Below, in pieces: positions 1 to 6,093 of a stretch of 12,034 nucleotides of DNA. The position numbers and the translations under genes were made by a program. Position 1 is the first letter of the stretch. Each line of letters begins with the position of its first letter. The DNA lies in contig JANPDA010000232.1 in assembly GCA_031431235.1 (NCBI GenBank), positions 1 through 12,034 on the forward strand, in the 5' to 3' direction. The notes beneath the pieces were generated by a model that saw only the letters and a program-made list of their open reading frames with translations, did not search any database and was not told where the DNA came from. The stretch is from JANNSW01 sp031431235 (GTDB taxonomy: Bacteria > Pseudomonadota > Alphaproteobacteria > Rhizobiales > Hyphomicrobiaceae).

Positions 1-1
1 C

Positions 2-391
2 GACCGCGATGCGTCGGATCTGGAAGCCGCCATCCGGCGCGAGGCCGGCGGTCCGGTCGAGGTCGCGCTCGATGTCGTGGGTGGGACCATGTTCATGCCG
101 CTCATCGACGCGTTGCGCCAGGGTGGCCGCTACTCGACCTCGGGCGCCATCTCCGGTCCCGACGTGCGCTTCGACCTGCGCCAGCTCATCTACAAGGACC
201 TGCAATTGACCGGCGCCACCATCACCCCGCCCGGCACCATGCAGCGCATGGTGAAGCTCATCGAGCGCGGCCAGCTGAAGCCCGTTCTCGCCCGGAGCTT
301 TCCCCTGCGGGATCTGGCCGAGGCACAGCAGGTCTTCATGCGCAAGGCCCATGTCGGCAACATCGTGGTGACGATGGAGGACAGGCCATGA
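2..391 (+). CDS. Zinc-type alcohol dehydrogenase / quinone oxidoreductase, C-terminal part (5' truncated by window)
   Basis: An open frame from the first bases of the window encodes the last 129 residues of a medium-chain dehydrogenase/reductase (MDR) protein. What is visible is the second half of the Rossmann NAD(P)-binding domain and the C-terminal return to the catalytic domain. The stretch VALDVVGG, then LRQGGRYSTSGAISG, is the typical pattern of MDR quinone oxidoreductases. The ending, with LIERGQLKPVLARSFPL, DLAEAQQVFMRKAHVGNIVV, is the standard MDR tail (enhancer-like 'A-x-x-x-F-x-x-x-H-x-G-K/N-I-V' pattern). The N-terminal GroES-like domain and any zinc ligands lie upstream of the window, so substrate and metal dependence cannot be judged. 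The stop codon overlaps the ATG of the downstream methyltransferase-like remnant (ATGA), so the two were probably once translationally coupled. Family is secure; the precise enzyme is not. Confidence 0.85.
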   Translation, partial: DRDASDLEAAIRREAGGPVEVALDVVGGTMFMPLIDALRQGGRYSTSGAISGPDVRFDLRQLIYKDLQLTGATITPPGTMQRMVKLIERGQLKPVLARSFPLRDLAEAQQVFMRKAHVGNIVVTMEDRP

Positions 392-538
392 GCCGATCGG
401 ACACGGCACTCGGACACGCCTGGGCGGTCGAGACAAATGCCGACCGGGAGCGGCACTACGATGCCTGGGCGAGCCAGTACGATGCCGACCGGCGAGCCCG
501 AGATCGCCCACAAGATCTACGCCTACGAGATCATTTAG
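388..538 (+). pseudogene. Remnant of a class I SAM-dependent methyltransferase-like gene (probable internal deletion and frameshift)
   Basis: An ATG overlapping the previous stop (ATGA) opens a frame whose first about 40 residues read like the start of a small class I methyltransferase: AWAVETNADRERHYDAWASQ followed by YDAD, the pattern that precedes motif I in many of these enzymes. No SAM-binding glycine motif follows. The frame turns into arginine-rich low-quality sequence and stops at 559-561 after 57 codons. In the +2 frame, 491-538 reads GEPEIAHKIYAYEII and then a stop, which looks like a plausible protein end. The simplest reading is that most of the gene has been deleted, with a frameshift joining the two ends near 485-495. 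That the tail belongs to the same gene is inference. The alternative is a genuine 57-residue protein, which I think less likely. Confidence 0.5.
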
Positions 539-663
539 GCCGGGCGGGCATCGATGGGTGAGCGATCCGGCCGAAGCCCATATCGAGTAATCCTGTTCCG
601 TTGCTCGCTGTACCCCGCACCCGCCGCACGGCACCACCGCGCTCTGATGTTCTGGATCATTCA

Positions 664-698
664 TTTGGCACCCCAAAGGAATGGCCGACTCGCCGGCC
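664..698 (-). terminator. Possible weak terminator hairpins for the minus-strand hydrolase
   Basis: Just beyond the hydrolase stop, minus-strand transcription meets a G+C stem (683-687 with 694-698, 6-nt loop) and then a second inverted repeat (TTTGG/CCAAA at 664-677, 4-nt loop). Neither is followed by a clear run of T on the transcribed strand, so termination is only a possibility. The rest of 539-709 shows no gene that I can support. Confidence 0.25.
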
Positions 699-709
699 TG
701 CTCTTAGTT

Positions 710-1375
710 TCACCCTTCCCCGGTTGCCGCAGCCTTGGCGGCCAGGCGGCGGTCGAGGTAGTCGCCGACGGTGCCCATCAGGGCATCGACCCGGTCCTCG
801 AAGAAGTGGTTCGCCTCGGGCACGATCCGGTGCTCGATGGCGATGCCGCGCTGGGTCTTCAGCTTGGAGGCAAGCTCGGCGACCGATGCCGACGGCACCA
901 CCCGGTCGCGCTCGCCATTGACGAAAAGTCCGGAAGAGGGACATGGCGCGAGGAAGGAGAAATCGTAGAGATTGGCGGGTGGGGCGACCGCGATGAAACC
1001 CTCGATCTCGGGCCGGCGCATCAGCAGCTGCATGCCGATCCAGGCGCCGAACGATACGCCCGCGATCCAGCAATGGCGGGCGTCGGCATTGTAGATCTGC
1101 AGCCAGTCGAGCGCCGAAGCAGCGTCCGCCAACTCCCCCGGTCCATTGTCGAACACGGCCTGCGAGCGCCCGACGCCACGGAAATTGATCCGCAGCACCG
1201 AAAACCCCCGCTGCGCGAACGCATAATAGAGGTGGTACACGATCTGGTTGTTCATCGTGCCACCGAACTGAGGGTGCGGGTGCAGGACGAGGGCGATCGG
1301 CGCACGTGCCGTCGGCTCGTGGTGATAGCGAGCTTCGAGCCGGCCGTCCGGGCCGTTGATGGTGACTTCGGGCAT
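710..1375 (-). CDS. Alpha/beta hydrolase, dienelactone hydrolase-like (COG2945 type)
   Basis: A 221-residue alpha/beta hydrolase, the usual length for the short COG2945-type members that have little or no cap domain. The first strands lead into LVLHPHPQFGGTMNN (about 30-43), which probably forms the oxyanion region, and LRINFRGVGRSQ (61-72) is the strand-loop typical of the fold. The nucleophile elbow is GVSFG with Ser108. The acid is most likely Asp157 in NGERDRVV, and the catalytic base His190 in EANHFFED. There is no signal peptide, so it is probably cytoplasmic. The substrate is unknown; the family includes esterases and peptidase-like hydrolases. It is divergent from the suf operon and shares its intergenic region, but nothing in the protein points to iron-sulfur metabolism. 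The start at 1375 has GTG-independent support only from the conserved N-terminus; the upstream ribosome binding site is poor. Confidence 0.85.
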   Translation of the reverse strand: MPEVTINGPDGRLEARYHHEPTARAPIALVLHPHPQFGGTMNNQIVYHLYYAFAQRGFSVLRINFRGVGRSQAVFDNGPGELADAASALDWLQIYNADARHCWIAGVSFGAWIGMQLLMRRPEIEGFIAVAPPANLYDFSFLAPCPSSGLFVNGERDRVVPSASVAELASKLKTQRGIAIEHRIVPEANHFFEDRVDALMGTVGDYLDRRLAAKAAATGEG

Positions 1376-1468
1376 GTTTTGCGTGGGTTATCCGGTTGAG
1401 GGGAAAGGCCTGGGCAGCATCAGCCTGCCGTCGGTTCCGCCACGGAGGAGACCGCAACAGAATGATAC

Positions 1469-1497
1469 TTGACTGCGGCGCTCGGGATTTATATACC
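1469..1497 (+). promoter_or_regulatory. Probable sigma-70-type promoter of the suf operon
   Basis: TTGACT (1469-1474) and TATACC (1492-1497) are separated by 17 bp. The -35 matches the consensus at five of six positions and the -10 at four. Transcription would begin near 1504, giving a leader of about 155 nt before the iscR-like start codon. No other comparably good promoter was seen between the divergent hydrolase and the operon. Confidence 0.6.
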
Positions 1498-1510
1498 CCA
1501 GACCAGCAAG

Positions 1511-1527
1511 TTTAGAATGGTTACAGA
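1511..1527 (+). promoter_or_regulatory. ICE-like (Irr box) operator overlapping the start of the suf transcript
   Basis: The sequence TTTAGAATGGTTACAGA has one perfect half-site (TTTAGAA) of the iron control element described for Irr in Rhizobiales, TTTAGAA-N3-TTCTAAA. The second half-site, at the right spacing, matches at four of seven bases. It lies about 14 bp downstream of the predicted -10, near +7 to +23, where a bound protein would block transcription. Control of suf operons by Irr and related regulators is known from rhizobia and Agrobacterium. Occupancy here is inference from a single imperfect site. Confidence 0.45.
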
Positions 1528-1570
1528 CAAGGGCGGTCGGCCTGGGTTCCGGGGTGCGCGGTGATAGCAC

Positions 1571-1642
1571 ACCCGACCGGGTCCGATGCAAGTTTTTCCG
1601 CCGGCCGTGCCACAGTTGGCAGGCGACGGGGGAAGCGTCCCC
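1571..1642 (+). other. Structured leader of the suf transcript: three short hairpins before the first ribosome binding site
   Basis: Three perfect inverted repeats follow each other in the leader: ACCCG/CGGGT at 1571-1582, TGCCA/TGGCA at 1608-1621 with a CAGT loop, and GGGGA/TCCCC at 1629-1642 with an AGCG loop. The last ends two bases before the GGAG ribosome binding site (1645-1648). I do not recognise a known riboswitch. They could affect translation or mRNA stability, or be incidental in G+C-rich sequence. Confidence 0.35.
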
Positions 1643-1658
1643 TTGGAGCGAGATTGCG

Positions 1659-2132
1659 ATGGAGCTGAATACCAAGGGCCGTTATGCGGTGATGGCCATG
1701 GCCGATCTCGCCAAGCATGGCGGGCACGGCTCGGTGCCACTGACTGCCATCGCCGAGCGCCAGCAGATCTCGCTCGCCTATCTGGAGCAGATCTTCCAGC
1801 GGCTGCGACGGGCAGGCCTCGTCGACAGCGCGCGCGGCCGCAGCGGCGGCTACCAATTGGCGCGAGGCATCGACGAGATCACGGTCGCCGAGATCATGCA
1901 GGCGGTCGACGAGCCGGTCGAGATGACACGCTGCATGCTGGATGGCCTGGCTGGATGCGTCGGCAGCGCCAAGTGCCTGACCCACGACCTCTGGCGCGCA
2001 CTCGGCGATCACATCCGCGCCTTCCTGTCGCGGGTAACGCTGCGCGACGTGCTCCAGGGCGAGCCCGGACGCATCGCCATGCCGATGCTGGCGGCGCGTG
2101 AACCGGGCACGGTCGAGGTTGCCGCCGAATGA
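1659..2132 (+). CDS. iscR: Rrf2-family iron-sulfur-sensing regulator, IscR-like
   Basis: A 157-residue Rrf2 transcription factor, first gene of the suf operon. The N-terminus MELNTKGRYAVMAMADLA is a classic IscR start, and the winged helix-turn-helix runs to about residue 70, with SLAYLEQIFQRLRRAGLV and the wing GRSGGYQLAR. A sensor segment follows with Cys92, Cys100, Cys106 and His109; CLTHDLW closely matches E. coli IscR, where three cysteines and a histidine bind a [2Fe-2S] cluster. The spacing between the first two cysteines is seven residues rather than the five of E. coli. The start at 1659 is chosen over an upstream in-frame ATG at 1554 because homology begins there and GGAG sits 10 nt before it. 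Its stop overlaps the next start (ATGA). It probably autoregulates the operon according to cluster availability. RirA, another Rrf2 regulator of rhizobia, is the main alternative identity. Confidence 0.88.
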   Translation: MELNTKGRYAVMAMADLAKHGGHGSVPLTAIAERQQISLAYLEQIFQRLRRAGLVDSARGRSGGYQLARGIDEITVAEIMQAVDEPVEMTRCMLDGLAGCVGSAKCLTHDLWRALGDHIRAFLSRVTLRDVLQGEPGRIAMPMLAAREPGTVEVAAE

Positions 2133-3262
2133 CCCGCGAGCGCACCTACCTCGACCACAATGCATCCTCGCCGCTGCGACCCGAAGCCCGCACGGCGATG
2201 CTCGCCGCGCTCGATCATGCCGGCAATCCGTCCTCAGTTCACTCCGAAGGCCGCGCTGCCCGTGCCATTGTCGAGCGATCGCGTGAGGAGGTTGCCAAGC
2301 TCGCCGGAGCCTCCGCCCGGCAGGTCGTGTTCACCAGCGGCGGCACGGAAGCGCTCAACTGGGTGCTGCGCTCGGGCTTCGACACCATCATCGCCTCCGC
2401 GCTCGAGCACGACGCAGTGCTGGCGGCCGTGCGGGCGAGCGGGGCGACCGCGATCGAGCTGCCCGCGACCAGCGACGGCGTGATCGATCTCGGTGCGCTG
2501 GAGCTCATGCTCGAGTCTTTCAAGGACAAGGGCCGCTCCGCGCTGGCGCTGCAGGTCGCGAACAACGAGACCGGCGCGATTCAGCCGCTCGCCGAGGCCG
2601 CGCGGATGGCGAAAATCGCCGGCGTCGTGGTGATCGCCGATGCGGTGCAGGCCGCCGGCAAGATGCCGCTCGATATGGCGGCACTCGGCGCCGACTATCT
2701 GGCGCTCTCCGCCCACAAGCTCGGCGGTCCCAAGGGGATTGGTGCGCTCGTGATCGCCGAAGGGCGGTACGCGACGGCCCATCTCGCCGGCGGTGGCCAG
2801 GAGGGTAACCGGCGCGCCGGCACCGAGAACGTCGCGGGCATTGCGGGTTTTGGCGCCGCAGCCAGTGCCGCTGTGCGCGACCTCGCCCGCAGCGAAGGTC
2901 TCGCGCGGCTGCGTGGCCGGCTGGAGCGCGGCGTGAAACGGGCGACGCCAGCCGCCGAATTCATCGCCGATCGGGTCCGCCGCCTTCCCAACACGAGTTG
3001 CATCGCGCTGGCTGGCACGACGGCAGAGACCCTCGTCATTCAGCTCGACCTCGCTGGTCTGGCGGTCAGTGCGGGCGCGGCCTGCTCGTCGGGCAAGGTC
3101 GCCCGCAGCCGGGTGCTCGATGCGATGCGGCTCGGCAGCGATCTTGCGCGCTCCGCCATCCGTATCTCATTGGGCTGGAGCACGCACGAAGCCGACGTGG
3201 AGAGATTTATCGCCGCCTGGTCCTCGGTCACCGCGCGTCACGCGACGCGCAGGGTGGCCTGA
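2129..3262 (+). CDS. Cysteine desulfurase, IscS/NifS-like group (second desulfurase of the suf operon)
   Basis: A 377-residue class V PLP enzyme that would take sulfur from L-cysteine, giving alanine and an enzyme-bound persulfide. Landmarks in order: YLDHNASSP (7-15), NPSSVHSEGR (33-42), the PLP phosphate loop TSGGTEALN (69-77), His94 stacking on PLP, NNETG (145-149), Asp171 and Gln174 in DAVQ, and the Schiff-base lysine Lys197 in SAHKLGGPKG. The active cysteine is Cys319 in SAGAACSSGK, the flexible-loop context of the IscS/NifS group and different from that of SufS. It is somewhat shorter than E. coli IscS. It overlaps the iscR-like gene by four bases and precedes sufB by 38 nt. This position corresponds to sufS2 in the Agrobacterium sufS2BCDS1XA operon. 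A biosynthetic role other than the SUF pathway, such as tRNA thiolation, cannot be excluded. Confidence 0.9.
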   Translation: MTRERTYLDHNASSPLRPEARTAMLAALDHAGNPSSVHSEGRAARAIVERSREEVAKLAGASARQVVFTSGGTEALNWVLRSGFDTIIASALEHDAVLAAVRASGATAIELPATSDGVIDLGALELMLESFKDKGRSALALQVANNETGAIQPLAEAARMAKIAGVVVIADAVQAAGKMPLDMAALGADYLALSAHKLGGPKGIGALVIAEGRYATAHLAGGGQEGNRRAGTENVAGIAGFGAAASAAVRDLARSEGLARLRGRLERGVKRATPAAEFIADRVRRLPNTSCIALAGTTAETLVIQLDLAGLAVSAGAACSSGKVARSRVLDAMRLGSDLARSAIRISLGWSTHEADVERFIAAWSSVTARHATRRVA

Positions 3263-3300
3263 GGCCGGCGGTAGAAGCAGTCAAGTCGAAGGTGAAGGTC

Positions 3301-4776
3301 ATGGCCGCAGTACGCGAAACCGTCGAGCAGGTGAAGCGGATCGACGTCGATCAGTACAAATATGGCTTCGAGACCAAGATCGATACCGTGAAGGCCCCCA
3401 AAGGCCTGTCCGAGGACATCGTGCGCTTCATCTCGGACAAGAAGGGCGAGCCCGAATGGATGCTCGACTGGCGGCTCGAAGCCTATCGCCGCTGGCGGGG
3501 GATGGAGGAGCCGACCTGGGCCAAGGTCTCCTACCCGAAAATCGATTTCGAGGACCTCTACTACTATGCGGCTCCCCGTTCGAGCGAGGGGCCCAAGAGC
3601 CTCGATGAGATCGATCCCGAGCTGTTGCGGACCTACGCCAAGCTCGGCATTCCGCTGAAAGAGCAGGAGATCCTCGCGGGCGTGAAGAAGGGAGCGCCCG
3701 CCGTCGCGGTCGATGCGGTGTTCGATTCCGTGTCGGTGGTGACAACCTTCAAGCACACGCTGCGCAAGGCCGGTGTCATCTTCTGCTCGATCTCGGAAGC
3801 GCTGCGCGAGCACCCCGAGCTCGTACGGAAGCATCTGGGCTCGGTGGTGCCGCAGTCGGATAACTTCTATGCCGCCCTCAACGCCGCCGTGTTCTCGGAT
3901 GGCTCGTTCGTCTACGTGCCTGAAGGCGTACGCTGCCCGATGGAGCTGTCGACCTATTTCCGCATCAACGCGGAGAACACCGGCCAATTCGAGCGCACCC
4001 TCATCATCGCCGAGAAGGGCTCCTATGTCAGCTACCTCGAAGGGTGCACGGCACCGATGCGAGACGAGAACCAGCTGCACGCCGCGGTCGTGGAGCTGAT
4101 CGCCCATGACGACGCGGAGATCAAGTACTCGACCGTTCAAAACTGGTATCCGGGCGACAAGAACGGCAAGGGCGGCATCTACAATTTCGTCACGAAGCGG
4201 GGCGATTGCCGTGGCCGCAACTCGAAGATCTCCTGGACCCAGGTCGAGACCGGGTCAGCCATCACCTGGAAATACCCGAGCTGCATCCTGCGTGGCGACG
4301 GCTCGCGGGGCGAGTTCTATTCGATCGCGGTGTCGAACGGCTATCAGCAGGTCGACAGCGGCACCAAGATGATCCACCTGGGCAAGAATACGTCGAGCCG
4401 GATCATCTCCAAAGGAATCGCAGCCGGCCATTCGCAAAACACCTATCGCGGCCTGGTGTCGGCCCATCGCAAGGCGACCGGTGCGCGCAACTTCACCAAC
4501 TGCGATTCGCTGCTGATCGGCGACAAGTGCGGCGCCCATACCGTGCCCTACATCGAGGCCAAGAACGCCAGCGCCCATTTCGAGCACGAGGCAACGACCT
4601 CGAAAATCTCCGACGACCAGCTCTTCTATTGCCTCCAGCGCGGGCTGTCGGGGGAAGTGGCGATCGCTCTGATCGTCAACGGCTTCGTGCGCGACGTGCT
4701 GCAGCAATTGCCGATGGAGTTCTTAGCCGAGACACAGAAACTGATCGGGATTAGTCTGGAGGGCAGTGTCGGCTGA
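3301..4776 (+). CDS. sufB: Fe-S cluster assembly scaffold protein SufB
   Basis: A 491-residue SufB, near the 495 of E. coli, and the scaffold subunit of the SufBC2D complex on which clusters are built. The N-terminal domain carries KYGFETKIDTVKAPKGLSED and PEWMLDWRLEAYRRW, followed by the long right-handed beta-helix core typical of the SufB/SufD family. The C-terminal core has NFTNCDSLLIGDKCGAHTVP with Cys401, then FEHEATTSK with His429 and Glu430. These correspond to E. coli Cys405, His433 and Glu434, which are implicated in de novo cluster assembly; the equivalence is by motif and offset. The start is the ATG with AAGGTG 6-8 nt upstream and the conserved N-terminus. The open frame continues upstream into the desulfurase coding region and that part is not used. 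The downstream gap of 96 nt is the first sizeable one in the operon. Confidence 0.97.
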   Translation: MAAVRETVEQVKRIDVDQYKYGFETKIDTVKAPKGLSEDIVRFISDKKGEPEWMLDWRLEAYRRWRGMEEPTWAKVSYPKIDFEDLYYYAAPRSSEGPKSLDEIDPELLRTYAKLGIPLKEQEILAGVKKGAPAVAVDAVFDSVSVVTTFKHTLRKAGVIFCSISEALREHPELVRKHLGSVVPQSDNFYAALNAAVFSDGSFVYVPEGVRCPMELSTYFRINAENTGQFERTLIIAEKGSYVSYLEGCTAPMRDENQLHAAVVELIAHDDAEIKYSTVQNWYPGDKNGKGGIYNFVTKRGDCRGRNSKISWTQVETGSAITWKYPSCILRGDGSRGEFYSIAVSNGYQQVDSGTKMIHLGKNTSSRIISKGIAAGHSQNTYRGLVSAHRKATGARNFTNCDSLLIGDKCGAHTVPYIEAKNASAHFEHEATTSKISDDQLFYCLQRGLSGEVAIALIVNGFVRDVLQQLPMEFLAETQKLIGISLEGSVG

Positions 4777-4872
4777 AGCCCGTGAGGAATGGAGGGCCGA
4801 CGGACAGGTGCGCAGGCATGCCACGAAGAGCAGAGTCGATAGGGAAGAAACGTCAAGCGGAGGATTTTCGTC

Positions 4873-5157
4873 GTGCGCGATAGTGGGGAGTTTGGAACGG
4901 CAAGACTGGTCGCAACGCTCAGGCGCGAGATCGACGAGGGCGAGTTGAGGCGGCGCAATGCGCTGTCGCGGATGGCCTCGGGTCTGCGCTTCAAGAGCGG
5001 CGACATGGTCTCGATCGTCGAGACGTTCGGCTCGGGCGAGGCGTTCCTCGTCGAGGCGACAAACGACCATGAGGACGGATGCGACTGGATGGGCGTGCTC
5101 TATCCCGGCGAGATCGAGATGGTTGCGCCGAAAGCCTCGGGCGGCGAGCGCGGCTGA
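4873..5157 (+). CDS. Small hypothetical protein encoded between sufB and sufC
   Basis: A 94-residue protein starting at GTG, supported by a strong GGAGG ribosome binding site (4859-4863) nine bases upstream. I do not recognise the family. The N-terminal third is charged and likely helical (LVATLRREIDEGELRRRNAL). From about residue 36 it looks like a small beta barrel: LRFKSGDMVSIVETFGSGEA, VEATNDHEDGCDWMGVLYPG and EIEMV recall the hydrophobic-strand pattern of SH3-like or KOW-like folds. That is a pattern impression and not a family assignment. The single cysteine (in DGCDW) is not in a metal-binding motif. There is no signal peptide or membrane segment. Its place inside the suf operon, on the same strand, suggests co-transcription and perhaps a link to the SUF machinery; function is unknown. 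Confidence 0.65.
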   Translation: MRDSGEFGTARLVATLRREIDEGELRRRNALSRMASGLRFKSGDMVSIVETFGSGEAFLVEATNDHEDGCDWMGVLYPGEIEMVAPKASGGERG

Positions 5158-5187
5158 GCCGGGCAGCGACGAGCAAAGCCTGGCTCG

Positions 5188-5289
5188 AGTCCAAACGCAA
5201 TGGGACTGGCGGCGAGCATCGACCGCATAGGCACCGTCATGGACGCCGTCCATGCGGCATGACCTGACGTCGTTGCGGAGCATGGCTCC
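5188..5289 (+). other. Three inverted repeats in the 180-nt gap upstream of sufC
   Basis: The gap between the small unknown gene and sufC holds AGTCC/GGACT (5188-5207), a perfect seven-base inverted repeat CATGGAC-GCC-GTCCATG (5238-5254) and GGAGC/GCTCC around ATG (5277-5289). None has a T-run, so they are not simple terminators. They may be mRNA processing or stability elements that set SufB versus SufCD levels, or a protein-binding palindrome. I see no convincing internal promoter here. Confidence 0.4.
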
Positions 5290-5337
5290 AACAAGTCGGG
5301 GCCATGACGAATGAAAGAGAAATTGGAGTCGGTTGGA

Positions 5338-6093
5338 ATGCTCGAGATCAGAGATCTGCATGTGAAGCTCGCCGACGAGGACAAGACGATCCTCGCCGGC
5401 CTGTCACTCCGCATCCCCAAGGGCGAGGTGCATGCCATCATGGGACCGAACGGCTCGGGCAAGTCGACGCTCGCCTATGTCCTCGCGGGGCGCGGGGGCT
5501 ACACGGTGACGAAGGGCGACATGAGCTGGAACGGCGAGAGCCTGTTGGAGATGGCGCCCGAGCAGCGCGCGGCCGCTGGCGTGTTCCTCGCGTTCCAATA
5601 CCCGATCGAGATCCCGGGCGTTGCGACCATGACATTCCTGCGAACCGCGCTCAACGCACTGCGCAAGGCGCGTGGGGAGAAGGAGCTGTCGACGCCAGAC
5701 TTCATGAAGCTCTCCAAGGCCAAGGCCAAGGAGCTCGGCATCAGCCAGGAGATGTTGAAGCGGCCTCTCAACGTCGGTTTTTCGGGCGGCGAGAAAAAGC
5801 GCATGGAGATCCTGCAGATGACGCTGCTCGAACCTTCCTTGTGTGTGCTCGATGAAACCGACAGCGGGCTCGACATCGACGCCATGCGGGTCGTGTCGGA
5901 GGGCGTGAACGCGTTGCGCGGCAAGGATCGCGCCATGCTCGTCATCACCCACTACCAGCGCCTGCTCGACTACATCGTGCCGGACAAGGTGCACGTGCTC
6001 GCCCATGGCCGGATCCAGAAGAGCGGCGGCAAGGAGCTGGCAATCGAGCTCGAGCTATCGGGCTATGCCGAGTTCACCGGCAGGGCGGCATGA
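5338..6093 (+). CDS. sufC: Fe-S cluster assembly ATPase SufC
   Basis: A 251-residue ABC-type ATPase, close to the 248 of E. coli SufC, which binds SufB and SufD and drives conformational change of the scaffold. Walker A is GPNGSGKST (36-44, Lys42), the Q-loop glutamine is Gln87 in AFQYPIEIPGV, the signature is FSGGEKKR (148-155), Walker B with the catalytic acid is CVLDETDSGLD (Asp172, Glu173), and the switch histidine is His205 in ITHYQRLLDYI. The motif ETDSGLDIDA is highly characteristic of SufC. The start at 5338 (MLEIRDLHV) is preferred to the ATG at 5311, because family members begin here and GGAG (5325-5328) lies nine bases upstream. Its stop overlaps the sufD start (ATGA), implying translational coupling of the two complex partners. 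The cytoplasm is the expected location. Confidence 0.97.
   Translation: MLEIRDLHVKLADEDKTILAGLSLRIPKGEVHAIMGPNGSGKSTLAYVLAGRGGYTVTKGDMSWNGESLLEMAPEQRAAAGVFLAFQYPIEIPGVATMTFLRTALNALRKARGEKELSTPDFMKLSKAKAKELGISQEMLKRPLNVGFSGGEKKRMEILQMTLLEPSLCVLDETDSGLDIDAMRVVSEGVNALRGKDRAMLVITHYQRLLDYIVPDKVHVLAHGRIQKSGGKELAIELELSGYAEFTGRAA

Noticed and set aside
554..1399. 281-codon plus-strand open frame
   Set aside because: It overlaps the alpha/beta hydrolase on the other strand, whose catalytic triad is intact and in order. The plus-strand product has no family features.
1554..1658. Upstream in-frame start for the IscR-like protein
   Set aside because: The 35 extra residues have no Rrf2 similarity, whereas the MELNTKGRYAV start at 1659 is canonical and has a ribosome binding site.
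2998..3300. Upstream in-frame extension of SufB
   Set aside because: It runs through the end of the desulfurase gene in another frame. The conserved SufB N-terminus and ribosome binding site both indicate the ATG at 3301.
3238..4140. 300-codon open frame on the minus strand
   Set aside because: Antisense shadow of sufB without a recognisable domain or convincing ribosome binding site.
4766..4948. 60-codon frame starting inside the 3' end of sufB
   Set aside because: No ribosome binding site of note, low-complexity charged composition, and it overlaps the better-supported gene starting at 4873.
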